The notes below the pieces were generated by a model. The model saw only the letters and a program-made list of their open reading frames with translations. It made no database searches and was not told the origin of the DNA. A stretch of DNA of 64,000 nucleotides from positions 1,309,501-1,373,500 of the forward strand of contig NC_092602.1 of the NCBI RefSeq assembly GCF_047663525.1. Reading direction: 5' to 3'. The translations under genes were made by a program, and so were the position numbers. This stretch comes from Anas platyrhynchos (Eukaryota > Chordata > Aves > Anseriformes > Anatidae). Each line of letters opens with the position of its first letter. Position 1 is the first letter of the stretch. This document shows, piece by piece, positions 12,001-24,314 of the stretch.

Positions 12001-15000
12001 CCTCCGGACCCCCCTTGCCTGCTGCAGGCTCCTCTGCAGCCCCCAGGTTTCAGGCATGGAAGAGAGAGTCCTGATTTCATGGGGAAGGTTTGTAAAACAC
12101 TTCCAAATGCCAGCTCTGGCCAAGAACCATTCCTGCCCCGGAGGGCTCTGCAGGGCTCCAGGCAGGTCTCTGATCAGAGCAGGGCTCTCCCTCTTCCAGA
12201 AGGGAGCTCAGCCAGGCAGAGGATGCCAGGCCTTCATCCCCCTGCAGCTGCTGCAGGCAGCACCAGACAGAAATCCAGAAAGGAAGGATAATTGAGCATC
12301 AAATTTGTATGTATAATGCTCTCCAGGAGGAAAGAGTTGTTAAGGATCACACCGTAGTGGAGGTTTTGTTGCATCAGAGTGAAAATGGGTGGGTGTGGAG
12401 TTTTTGCAATTATATAATCTCTGGTGGTTTTGGCATCCCTGCTTTGGGTGAGGACGCAGCAGCCCCGGCCCGTCTGCGGCCCGCCCTGCGCTATCAGCAA
12501 ATGGCACATGGTCCGACTGCGTGGGGGTTGTGGCGAGAACAAAGGAAAGCAGATTTCCTGGGAGTCTGTTTTTGTTTTCCCAAGCAGAAGAGTGACTCAG
12601 ATTTCAGCTCGCGCTCCTGTAACTCGGCCAACAACAACACGCTGTTAGTCGAAGTGATAAAGGCGAGTATCTTTGTGCTGTTTGCTGAACTCATAGAAGC
12701 TCTCACGAACTTGTCCACCCCAGGGTCGACTCGGTGACCTGTTCAGAGACCAGGCGCGGAGCCCCCAGCCCCTCGCAGGGACGGTGTCTCCCTGAGCAGC
12801 CTCGCAGCTCTCCAGCAAACTGCCCAGCACGTATCCTGCTGGTAAAACACTGCAGGTGATCCCAGCTTGTGCGCTGTCTTAGCTGAGAGCTTTGTGATGA
12901 ATAGCGGTGAGCACCTCCATGTCATCCTAACGCAGCTGCTAAAAGTGCCACCGAAATGCTTTCGCTTTCTGGGAAATATTCCAGGAAAAAAAGCACCCTG
13001 CTTCCTGGTGCTTAAAAAGTGGCTTGACACATCCCTGCTCTTTTGTCCTCTGTATCCGAGCTTGTTTTTCATGGCTGTGAGGTGCCTTCCCAACCCCTTG
13101 GTGTGCCCGCAGCGTACATTGCTCACCACAGCCACTGCACACCAGTCTAGCAAAGACTACAGCTTTCAGGGGCTGTCCCCAGAGCTGTCAGCAAGGTGCT
13201 AGAGCTCCTTTGGGGGGATCAGCCTGAAGCAAGCACCGCCTGCACAAACTCTGCTGCACTGGTGCAAAACGGGGCTCGCCAAAGGATTTGCTGAGGGATT
13301 GCTACACACAGCTGTGGGTAAGCCCTTGTGCAACGGCTGTGCTTTCTCTGGAAAAGGAGCAGCTCCAAAACACGTGTTAGAACACCTTGAACAAGTCAGA
13401 CACAGCTAGAGGTGCTAACAGGGCAGAGCAGACCTCAGCAGAGGCAGATGTTGAGACTGGAGACACTTTGCATTGACATTTTAACGTGTTGGTTCACGCA
13501 CGTTAGCAGCGTGCTATAAATACGCCTGGTCCGTTCCCACTGCTGCAGCCGGGGTACCGTGGGGGTGCCACATGCCACCACGTTGCAGGACAAGGCTCAC
13601 GGCCACACCGATGGACTCACCAAGTCACTGCCCCTCGGCTGCTCCCCCATCCCCATCACGCCCAAGCTCCCCAAGGCCGGCACCCCGCCAGCCTCCGGCA
13701 GGCTCTGAGCTTGACACCACTTGACCGAGCTGGTGAGGAAACCTGCACAAGCTCTTTGCTCCAGAGTGAACCGAGTTTCCTTCCATGCAGTCATCCAGCA
13801 GCAGGATTTTTGCCTGTCTCTCTCCACTCCACGCACGCAGAACATTTCTGCTGTTGCACATCGGGGACCTGGCCTCTAGTAATTAGCTTGCCAATTAATA
13901 TCAGGTAATTAACACATTCATAAGGGCTGGTGGAATCCCACCCTGACATTTTCCGAGCTATGCATGTTTGGGGAGCGTCTTCATCAGCCTTTTGAAGTTC
14001 TTCGCTGTGAATTCACCGGCAATCAATTAAGCCTGCACTAAAAACTGGTGCTGTGCCATTAGAGCAAACATGCCCCAAGAAGCAAACATATTAAGGATTA
14101 ATTAAATACCAGGTTTTATTTAATTAAGCCTCTTCTCATAAGTATGTAAAGGCAGGAATCTGGAGCGAGCACCTGATCTCGTGTTCTCGTCTATCCCATT
14201 TGTAGAAGTGCATTTAAACTTGGTCGGGGCTGTTTGAAACTCGCAGACCTGCTGGGAGCATGGGGAGACAGCACCAGCCCCATGCACCAGCAAGGACCCA
14301 CGGGCACTTGTCCTCCAGTTTAAAGGTCCCACGATAGAGCTGGGAAACACCAAGGCAAGCTCGGGAGGTGAAGTCCAAGGCCATTTTCCATGCTGCTGCG
14401 GACAGGAGGCACCGCCGTGCCTTCTCCTCCTCAGCCCGGAGCTGGGAGGAGGTGAGAGAAGGAGCACACTCTGCGAGACCTCAGCCTGCCTCCAACTCTC
14501 ACACTGAAAAATTCCTTGTCAGCAGCTTAGAGAGCACAGGAATAGCTTGGTGCAGATTAAGTGGAATTACTGCTCATTAAGAGCACCGGTGAGCATTTAC
14601 TGACACACAAGCAGTGACTACAGGAGCTTGTTCCAGACTGAAAACTGTCCCAGGGCCATTTTGCCGTGGTTTTTCCTAGCAGCTTTCTGGCCAGGAGCAG
14701 CAGGCGGCTGCGGCCACGTGGCACCAAGGTGGAACTGGGACATGCGGGCTGCAGCTCCAAAGGTGCACAAAGCTGCAGCCTTGGTAGTCCTGAAAACAAG
14801 GGTAAAAGCCCCAGGGTACCCCCAGGCCCCAATGGTTTGGGTGCAGCACCACCAGCCCCGTCCCTTCGGGAGCAGCCGCTCGGATCCCAACAGCACGGCT
14901 CCATCAGGGACCCCCCGGCCACTGTCTGAGCAGGGACTGCACAGCCGGAAAGAACAACCAGGGTTTTATTGATCTGAAAATACATCAACCATAGAGAATA

Positions 15001-18000
15001 GAGCTTTAATTTTTTCTTTCTGAACAACGATAAAGAACGGTTTACATTAAAAAAAAAAAAAAGCATGAATAAAATAATAAAAAACAAACCACAGTGTGGA
15101 GTTCAAATCTAAGAACAGTAGCAGCACTTCTACAAATAGAGTAAAAGCTATAGTGCTCGTTCACCTCAGGCTGAGCAACTCCCAGAGACCAAAATGGCAT
15201 CCAACATAGAAAAGCAGCAATTCAGTGTAGGGCAACAGAAAAGTCTAACACCAGAACATCGAATACATTCAGCACCCCGCTGTTGAGAGGCAAATCCTCG
15301 TCCCCCAGAGCTCGGTTCATTACCTGGCGCTGCCACCACAGCTGCAGCAGGTGACGGCCCAACAGCACCCGCGCACCCTGCCCAGCTCTCCGAACACATT
15401 TTAGCACGAGGGAAGCAACAATCGTGGGTCTAAGGTTACATCTGAGATGGATTTTCAACAGTTTTTACTTAATTCTGTTTCTGAAATACAGCTTTCTCCT
15501 TCCCTGGTGTCTGGAAATTGTACTCTAAGAGGAGACTGAATTTCTGAGAATTTAAATAGATTTGCTTATGCGTTCACAAAAATGACATTTTTAGTATCTC
15601 AGTATCCAGTGTCAGGATTTTTATTTCTTTACCTTCCCTAGCAGCGAAGCCACACCGATTCGTAAAATTCCAGGGACTTTCAGAGATCTTGTGCATAGTT
15701 CAAACTTTAGCATTGATTTATGAAAAACAAACAAATAAAAACCCACCCTGATAAGTGGAGCTTTTTACCCAGGAGTTTCTCTGTTGAGCATTTTCCCATT
15801 CCTACAAAGAAGCTGATGGGAAGCAGCCCCCATCCGACCCCTCCCACTGCAGTGGCCATCCACAGCCAGCCCTGTGCAGGGAGCGGGTGTGGGGGTCTCT
15901 GATGAGGGGGAGCTGCAGAGCCCCCTGGGGCCTGCTTGGGGTCTGGCTCCATGTGGCATCACCCACAGCTCCACCACCGTGCTCCCTGCTCGGCCTCCGT
16001 GTGCAAGATCAGTTTTTAAGAGGAAGTTGCTCAACTACTGAGCCGGAATTTAAGGTTGAATATGCTTATTGGTAAACTAAACCTGCAGGATATGGAAAGA
16101 AGGATATGGCTATTCCACCGGCAGACATTCTCCAGGAAATTCAAGATTCAAAGTTCAGAAGAAATCCAAGCACTCCAAGCTGTAGGAAAGCGTGGCTACG
16201 GCACCAAAACGATCGTGGCGTTGGCCCATGGCCACCATAAGCATAAATGAGGTGAGTGCAGCTCACCAAGACCTCAGGTGCCTTAATCAGCAATGTGTGT
16301 TTACTTCATGGCAGGCCATGAGGATAATGACCTTGAGTGAAGATCATTTGAGTGCCTGAAGCAGCACGCAACAGTAAGTGGCATTTTATCTACTTCAGGG
16401 TGTCCGAAAATGCTTATAAGGAATCTGAAAAGTGGTTTTGGTGAGTTACGGCATGGCCCTACTGCTGGAAATTGTCACTTCATCTGTAAATTGTGCTCTT
16501 TCACTTCCAATTTGTGCTCACGCAATACTAAAATGCAGAAAATGTGCCCAGAAGTGAAAAGTCCCAAATGGAGTTGACAAGTGTTTGACGAAATGACAAT
16601 CACCGTGGTCCCACTGAGGAACGGGCTCAGAGGCCACCACGAGCCAGCAGTGCCCCGGTACAGAGCGGCTGTTTAGAATAGTGGAAGGTGTTTTTTAAAG
16701 TAAGCTTACACAATGAGAATCCTAGAACTGGTCCCGTATCTGTTTTGAGGACTGTGTGCCACAGCAACTCCCAGTGCAGAGACTTAGCCAACTACTCAAA
16801 AGAAACGGGGGAAGAAAGGCAAACTACCCATCCAGATTTTTAAAAACAAATAAACGTAATAAGGAAGAAAGAGTAAGAAGAACCTCATCCCATACATTTG
16901 TTCCTGGCCACAAGCCTGCCGCAAGGCTTGTGTCTGTCTCCAAGGGGGGATTTAGGCACGGGCTCACAGCTTGCCCAGAGCAGAACTACGATTCCAAGCG
17001 ACCACATTACGAGCAGTCACTCCTCGTGATATGTTTTTTATTTATCAGTGAGAAGCGTTGCTGATACCTGCACGTGTGTTGCTGGCTCTGGTTACAACAC
17101 GAGCTGTGTCTGGCTGTGTTCAGGGATGTTCAGAAAGGGGCTGGATGAGAGCAGCACAGGGTGGCAGCAGGAAGGTCCCAGGCAAAAACCCCTCTCCGTC
17201 TTCATGAAAAGTGTCAGTACCTAAGCAATCCGGAGAGCCAACACAATAAGAAAAACTCCTATAAAAGTCACACATTTAGGAACAAAGACAACTCGTAAGG
17301 TGTTCACATTAGCAACACTGAAAGAGATGGGTACCGGGAGTTATTTGGCAGCTTGCACCAGCAGAAAGCTCAAACGCAGCAAGGATCCATCAGTGACTCC
17401 CTCGGGGAAAAGCAGGGCTGGGATTCAAACCCTGCCAGCGTTTAAACACACCGAGACGATCTGGGAGGATCTGAGAGCTGAGCAGCTCCAGCACAGGGGT
17501 GTGAAGGAGCAGGGAGATGCCAGCGGTGCGGAGCCAGGCAGCTCGGGCCCTGGTCCCGCAGAGCTCACAAGGGGTGAATCGCAGCTGCAGGGCTGCGAGG
17601 ATGAAGCATTCCCTCTCCCGGAGCCGGACAAGATTACTCTATATGGGCAGGCTTCTCCCCCAGCACGAGCAGGAAACCTCTGGCTGCACAGCCACACTGA
17701 GCAGGGCAGAGCAAGGCTTTATCTCATGGCACCGAGCAGAGGGGCAGGGTGGCAGAGGCTGAGTCCTGTGACCAGGTGGACAGCAAGAGCCTTTCCTTAG
17801 ACTTTGGTCACTTTTAACCTTGGAACAGACCTCGAGGCCCAGACTCCTGGTGCTCAGGCCCTTCAGTGCACACCTCCACAAAAAAGCAAAGCTCCTGGTG
17901 GGACAGCCTCCTGCCAGGGGGGTCACCAAGGGCAGAGCTGCTGTGGGGAGAAGCTGTGAGTCCTGACGCTCAAAACTGAGCCCAGAAGGTCAGACCTGGC

Positions 18001-19600
18001 TGCAGGAGAGCTGGGCACAGAATATAATCCTAAACTGACCCAGGGCCAGCATAAAACCCCGCACAGCTTGGGCAGGGCTCTGCCCAAGTGGACCCCACTC
18101 AGCGCTGTGCTGGAACAAAGCTTCCCCCTCCACACTCCTTTTTTCCTTTTTTTCCACAGTTTTAAAGTCAGAACTAAAATCAAGCCGAGCTGAGGTCACG
18201 ACGGTTCTGCTCCGAGCCTCCTGCTGCCGTGCAGCACACGTGGCCCAGCACGGGGCAGGGACAGATTGGCACATCATGGAACGGGTGCTAGAGAAACCAC
18301 ACGGTCCTTGAAGCAATAGATTTCTTCTCCCCCCCTCAAAAAATAACCCGCTTAATTCACATATTTCTCTCTATACTGTGTATATATATACTATATATAG
18401 ACACAATTTTCTGGTAAACATTTACAAGATATGTTTGCAACATTGAAAAGAGATATCTCCGTTTGCATAACAACGCACACTCACGTACTCCAGTATACAG
18501 GGACACACAGTAATGTACAATCAATAAATAAATACTTTTTTCCCCCCAGAAGTTATTCAAAAAACACTGCTATTGAGCGGCCCAAAGACACTCTCAGTTA
18601 ATACAGACAGCAAATATTGTGCAGATTTTCTTGGCTGCTTTTGTTTAAAAACCAAGAAAAGAAAAACAGAAGCTTAAAAGATAAAAGTGTCAGCGATGTT
18701 GCTTGTTAGGACTGTGTTTTAGCTCACCCATTGGTGCTCGTCCCTCTGAGAGGGAAGGGCAGAGCACTTTCCCTTCCCCTTTGGAAGAGGTTACGCAGGC
18801 AGATGTTTGCCTGCCCCAAGACCTAGACAGAGCAGGAACAGGCTGGCAGGGAGGGCACGAGCTGCCCACTTTACGGAAAAAGGAGAGAATCACACGGAAA
18901 CGTGCAGATTCAAAGCTCAAATGCTTTTGTTTCCTGTGCTACCGCAGACTGCAGACCAAGCACTCTTTGGAGGTTTCATGTAGAAAACTTCTTCAAACAA
19001 TTTCCTACCTAGACTGCTGGTAACACCTTTTGCCTGTTGGCCTTGTAAGAAATGAAAGGCTCCCCATCACTCACCCCCTGCTGCAGTCCTGCTCCCTGCA
19101 GATGTTGGGATGCACCGTTCCCTACTTTGATAGCTGGGAGCCCCGCGTCCCAGCGCTGCAGAAGGAGTAGCTGACTTACTCACACTGCTTCACCGCACAC
19201 TGCACAACTTCTGAAGCAAGTTTTCTCTTCTGCAGCTTTGTTTCTTTTCTGTTCAAGCAACATCTAACACGCCACAAGTAAATACAGAGTACAGCAGCAC
19301 GGACAGGCGTCCCACGGAAGGGAAGGGAAGGGCAGGGAAGGGCCCCTCTGCCCTGCTGGCGAGCAGCGCTCCATCGGCGAGAGGAGAGCAGGCCCTTATC
19401 CTGCAGAGGGGAGGAGGACAGCACGCACACATCACACGTTGCATGGAGGGGGAACACAGATTTTTGCAGCAAAACTTGAGAGAAAGTACCCTTAAAGAGA
19501 GCCACAGACCAGCATCTTCCCCACTGCTGAAAGCACACCTTCAGGGCAGCTTTCTGTGGCCATGGCGAATCTCCCTCTGGCTGAACCGGGCCTGCCACTA
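9037..19600. other. Intergenic stretch, no gene recognised
   Basis: No coding exon could be supported on either strand over 10.5 kb between the left CpG island and the end of SGSM1. Human TMEM211 (LHFPL7) lies in the equivalent interval, but I found no tetraspan-like exon here. The stretch has AT-richer islands inside GC-rich DNA (about 10.73-10.93, 13.87-14.13 and 14.99-15.10 kb), a short TA palindrome at 18379-18400 and a G-run block at 19317-19342. If SGSM1 uses a more distal poly-A site, part of 14-19.6 kb could be 3' UTR. Confidence 0.5.
13880..14130. promoter_or_regulatory. AT-rich cluster of homeodomain core sites, candidate enhancer
   Basis: TAATTA occurs at 13880-13885, 13906-13911 and 14121-14126. 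AATTAAT lies at 13893-13899 and AATTAA at 14025-14030, with ATTAATTAAAT around 14097-14107. The 13905-13913 site, GTAATTAAC, resembles a paired HNF1/POU-type site. Such density inside GC-rich surroundings is the composition of many conserved distal enhancers. Function and target gene are inference only. Confidence 0.3.
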
Positions 19601-19621
19601 ACCCACACTTCTCCTTTTCCT

Positions 19622-19627
19622 TTTATT
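19622..19627 (-). terminator. SGSM1: Candidate SGSM1 polyadenylation signal
   Basis: The plus strand reads TTTATT, so the minus strand has AATAAA, about 1.37 kb past the SGSM1 stop. Immediately downstream on the minus strand is a G/U-rich stretch (19585-19612, containing GTGTGGGTTAGTGG), as expected of a cleavage-stimulation element. It is the first AATAAA I found after the stop codon. More distal sites are possible. Confidence 0.45.
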
Positions 19628-20993
19628 TTTAATTACCTGAGTTGAAAAATGAATCCAAACCCTCCGTAACACAGCCACAGCACGGCACAGCAGCTCAGCT
19701 CTCACGCTGGTAGTGCTGGAGAGGCACTTCATGCAGCGTGCTCCAGGGGTGCAATGCTGGAGAGCCGCTGCAGGAAAGGTGGCCACAGAAGTGCATCTTC
19801 CAAAAGCAAAGACCACTCAGGGACCTTGGCCTATTTGGTCCTTCGCAGGTAAAAGCAGCCCACCAGGACCTAACAGGAGACTTTCAGTGGACCTAGAGGG
19901 CTTTGCAACCAGCCCCGTAAGCACACAGAAAACCTGCAGGCACCAAGGGATTGTTTGCACTGTTTGGATGTAAGCAGCTGGTCTTTTGATTACCAGAGGA
20001 AGAGACAGGCACCTTCAGAGGGAAAAGTCAGGACAGTCACATAAGCCAGGAGCTCTGACTTGCCTTCCAAGGTGCTCTCCCCTAACACGGGTTGCAGAAG
20101 AACGATCAGGAGACCAGACTGCTAACACAAGCAGCTAGAGTAAGGCAGGTACAAAAACCTCAAGACTAGAGCTCCCAGATGAGGCTAGGACCAGATTTTT
20201 CAGTGTTCAGAGTGTGTTACAGAGGCTGGATTTTGAAAGAGAAACCCAATGCTGACCTTGGAGCTCTTCCGAAAATCCATTCCCAAACAAAACTCTTGTG
20301 TGCTCAGATACTGTATTAACAAACAATGTAAAAATCCCAAGGAGAGAATGGAGCCCTAAAAACACTAAAGGAAATGCTATGCATTGAGGGACAAGACCAA
20401 AAGAAGAGTAGTTTCTGTGATCCAAGTCCCTCTGTTACTGGCAGAGCCTCATAACACATGTAAGAAACCAAGTACTGGCAGCATCCCTGCCCTGCCTGGG
20501 CCTGCAGGGCTGCCCAGCTTCCCCCTGCCATGGTAAGGGCTGCCGAAGGAAGCAGCTCGATTTCCTCCCAACAAAGGGAGCCCCCCAGGGGGCTGGCAGC
20601 CCAGCTCTCCCAGCCCCCCAGCTCCGACCTGGGATGCTGCTGGCAGCTGCCTCTGCAGCCGTGGTGGTAACCCACGTGCCGCACCTCCGCTGCAGCCAGG
20701 CAAGGAAGCCACTGCCCGGTCCTGCTTCCAAAGAAGTCTTTAGCAATAAAATGTGATTGTACAGATCTTTGGTTAAGTCACTGGAGAATGCTGCGAAGAT
20801 CTGAGCCAGGGCCCCCAGACCTACCACTGCACACAGCACTGGGAGAGCTGGGGCTACCTGCGGCTTACACAGCAGCCTGTGTCCAACTGCCTTCCTTCCA
20901 CAGGCGCAGCACGGCACGAAAAAGGAGAGGGAGAGGAAGCATTGAAGAGGAGTCCTGGCTCTTTGTCTGGATGCCTCGTCTTCTCCACGTCCT
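19622..20993 (-). other. SGSM1: Candidate SGSM1 3' untranslated region
   Basis: This is the stretch between the SGSM1 stop codon (20996-20994) and the first downstream AATAAA. It has no recognisable coding content of its own. The extent depends entirely on the poly-A site chosen, and no transcript evidence is available. Confidence 0.4.
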
Positions 20994-23900
20994 TCACTTG
21001 TTCTCGATCAAAGTCTGGACTTTGTACACCAGGTCCCGAGCCAGCTTCAGGATCTGCTTGGTGTTGTGCCGCTCGGCCATTTCTGGAACACAGACAGAAG
21101 GAGCCCACAGAGAGGCGATACCTGAGCAGCCCAGCATCTCAAGGAGCCCCCCCAGGCCTCGCCGCTCTCTGCTTCACAGCCAAGCTTCAGGCAGCAGCTG
21201 GAGCTGTGAACTCACATCCGAATCCCTAAGCACCAGCCCTTGCAGACACCTGCCTCTGAAGGGCCATCATTAAGGAGCTTATCTCAGCACGATTACAACC
21301 TGCAGGAAGCACCACCTACACTCACAGCTCCCCTCAAGCAGAGATAAGGCAGGCTGTGACCAAGGATGGTCCCCCAGGCATCGTCTGAACCCTTCAGAGG
21401 CAGGAGATCTCTTTAACATCACGTTCCAAGCCCCAGCATAGCACAACCATGCTGCTCTGTTCAGCATTTACCAGTGTGTTCGAGACGTGACTGCCTACAG
21501 CCAGACACGCTGCCTGCACCTGAGCAGTGCCACAAATTCAGCCCAACAGAACACAAGCCGTACCATTGAAAAATTTGATGATGTCTGTAAAATCCATGTT
21601 GTTCTCCAAGATTATGTCCCGGTACATTTCCACCAAAGCCAGGGCTATGAAGAGCACGTAGTGTGTGGAGGAAACGTGTGCAGCTGCCCAGATGGTCTCC
21701 CAGACGGCGAACACATCATCGTACACCAGCTCTGTTAAGGGAGGAAAGAAAAGCAGCAGTCACTGCACCAGCCTCTGCTTACAACCACCCTGACTCACAG
21801 CATCCACGGCAGCGCTGGGGAAGACACGCTGGTGGTTTCTTCCCACAAGAACCTGTTCCAAGGAATAAGTCAGCCATCTACAGAGACAAATATTCTGGCC
21901 TGCAGCAGGTGGTACAGACTTCAGGACATAAAGCTGCTGGAAGCTCACCAGCAGCTCTGGAGCAACAGGTTCTGGAACTAGACAGAAAAGTCAGCCACTA
22001 ACCTACCAGGGAAAAGCAAAACAGGAGCACACAGCAAAAAAATGAAGTTAAACAACTGAAGTTGCAGAGCATACTGAGAAGCATGGAAGTGTGGCAGACC
22101 CTGACTTCACCCCCCTTTGTTGGTCTCATCTTCCTCCCTCCCTGCACACACCTCTCTTGAAGTCGAGGAGAAACCATCGGTAGCAGAAGTAGAAATGAGT
22201 GTAATCACCATTCTGGTGCATCAGCTCAAAGAGCTCGGAGTCCAGAATCTGCCAAGAAAAGCAAAAAGAAACTCATCAGTGCACACCCGAGGCACCAACC
22301 ACTCCTCAGTCTGCTTCCTTCCCACTGCTCACCTCCCGCACCATCATTCACCCAGCTTCACCCTGCCTTGCAGCCCTGCCACACGTTACTCCCAGGCTCT
22401 CTTTACAGCCCCCCTGCCACAAAAAGCTCCTCTCAGTCCACCCCACGGAGCCCCCATCCCAAGAACAGCTCCCCCTCACTGCCCTGAGAGGCTGCTGCCC
22501 CTGTGCTGGCGCCCTACCTGGATCAGGGACCTCATGTTAGCGAAGTGGGTGTCCATGGCTCCGCCATGGGGGAAATTCTGATTCATCCTTTTCATCAGCT
22601 CCGTGAAACAGCTGAAAGCCAGAGCCTCTGCAAGGGGAACACAGAAAGTCGTGCTCTGCTGCACGGGCACCGCAGCATCTGCACCCAATGTGACCATGCC
22701 AGCAACACACACACACACACAGCAGCCCTCCCCACTGCATGCACACAGCCAGGGGTGCACGGCAGGGACGGGCCTTGGAAGCACCCCAAGGCTCCCCCCA
22801 TTGGGTGTGGGACCCCACAGATCCCCCCCATGCACTCCCACTACTACAGCACTGGAGAGCGGGGCAGAGCCACCCACTCACCATCATCCAGGATGACCAG
22901 GAGAGGGGCCAGCAGGTCACACATCCCCTGCACGTAGCCAATCTCAATGTGCTGCCAGATGTAGCTGTGAAGGAGGGCAGGAAAGCCGTGAGCCCCCTCC
23001 CCATGGCCAGGACTAAGCCCCTACCCCATGCCACAGCCCCCTGGCACGTGCCCTGCCTTCACCCCTGTGATGCTGGCGTGCCCTACAAGCTGCCCTCAGC
23101 GCACAGCCGGGGCCATCGGGGCACTTCAGACCTCTTTATTCCATCACGCCCGTGCCCCGTTGCTCCACAGCTGGCCTGTAAATGATTAAGTCCCAGCGCT
23201 GACTTCCAGGTAAGCCACGCACGGCACAGCCCGAGATTAACGCCGTGCAAGGTCTGCTGCCTGGAGATCTGAGCAGGGAAAAAGGAAATCAGAGAGCACA
23301 GCAAGGTGCAGGAGGTTGGGCAAAGGGCAGGGACCGATGGAGTTTGTTCCTTTGCCTCTCTCATTCTCACCCTTCCCCTTGATTCATCCCCTGCACGACG
23401 CTGCCTGCTTCGCCTCCCTGCACCCAGCGTCCCAGGAAGCGATCGGCCCTGCACAGATCTTCCCATATTTGGTAGCAAGTCAAAAGTGTTCAGAAAGGGC
23501 TCCAACCCGCTGCTGGCACAAGGAAGCGATCCTTTCCATCCTGCCCACTACTTTTCCAAATTCTGCTGCATCGTAGGTCTCGTCTCAGCAGAGATCTCCA
23601 ACTGCGGCTGCCAGATAAAGTGACAGCTCTAACGAGACAGCAGCTTCTCCTCATATTTGCAAGATGAGTAATGGTGTTTTAGCCTCCACTGCCCCTGCAG
23701 CAGCCACAGCTGCTGAGCTGGAGCTGGTCGGGGTCGGTGAATGTCACACAGCAACCTCTTAGTCACAGGGCAAGCAAGGAGACTCCGAAAGGCACCCAGG
23801 TACTCCTGTCCCCGGGCTCCTGTGCAGGCACTAACCACTGGGTTGTTTCAGTATTGCTCATGAGTACCAGACCTCGTTAAACACTTTTCCAGGCACGTTC

Positions 23901-24314
23901 CAAGAGCAGCTGGGCTCCACTGTGCTCACACCCGGGCAGCCCCAGGGAGCCCTCTGCCTCGGCCCAGCCCTGGCACGCAGCAGGCACAGGGTAAAGCAGC
24001 ACGGGGCAGGGCTGGTGGGCTCCTCCTCAGCCAGACCCCGCTTCTGTGCAAAGAGATTTGGAGGAGGAAGCCAAGGAGGCAAACCCAGCAGCCAGAACAA
24101 GCTTTGAGGCTCCGGTGTAATGACAAATTCAGGGGAGCCCTGCCAGGAGCCTGCCCCAGCACCCTGCAGGAGGGCCCCGCGGCTCCCACCTGCACATGAT
24201 GTTGCGCAGCTTCTCCAGGTTGGCGGGGGTGAAGTACCAGTAGTTGCGGTCGCACCGCTGCACGTCCTTCTCAATGCGGTGCAGGTTCACCGTGTACATG
24301 TCCAGTAGCTCCGG
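20994..24314 (-). other. SGSM1: SGSM1 catalytic TBC exons (coding exons 20-25)
   Basis: Exons 24190-24314, 22882-22964, 22518-22627, 22152-22248, 21564-21731 and 20994-21082 encode residues 870-1092. They hold the arginine finger ([16 protein letters not shown]889) and the glutamine finger ([16 protein letters not shown]923). They also hold [60 protein letters not shown] and the C-terminus KVQTLIENK. The finger residues are those that drive GTP hydrolysis in TBC RabGAPs, so the enzyme should be active. A (CA) microsatellite (22704-22721) lies in the intron between exons 21 and 22. Confidence 0.95.

Noticed and set aside
19317..19342. G-rich block (GGGAAGGGAAGGGCAGGGAAGGG-like) as a regulatory quadruplex
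   Set aside because: It can in principle fold as a G-quadruplex, but such runs are common in GC-rich bird DNA and nothing links it to a gene end or promoter.
9037..19600. A TMEM211/LHFPL7 orthologue expected from human gene order
   Set aside because: No tetraspan-like exon with splice sites could be recognised on either strand. It may be absent, diverged or lie elsewhere.
1..20990. CR1 LINE, other transposons or endogenous retrovirus remnants
   Set aside because: I looked for CR1 3' ends, long terminal repeats and polymerase motifs and recognised none. Old fragments below visual detection remain possible.
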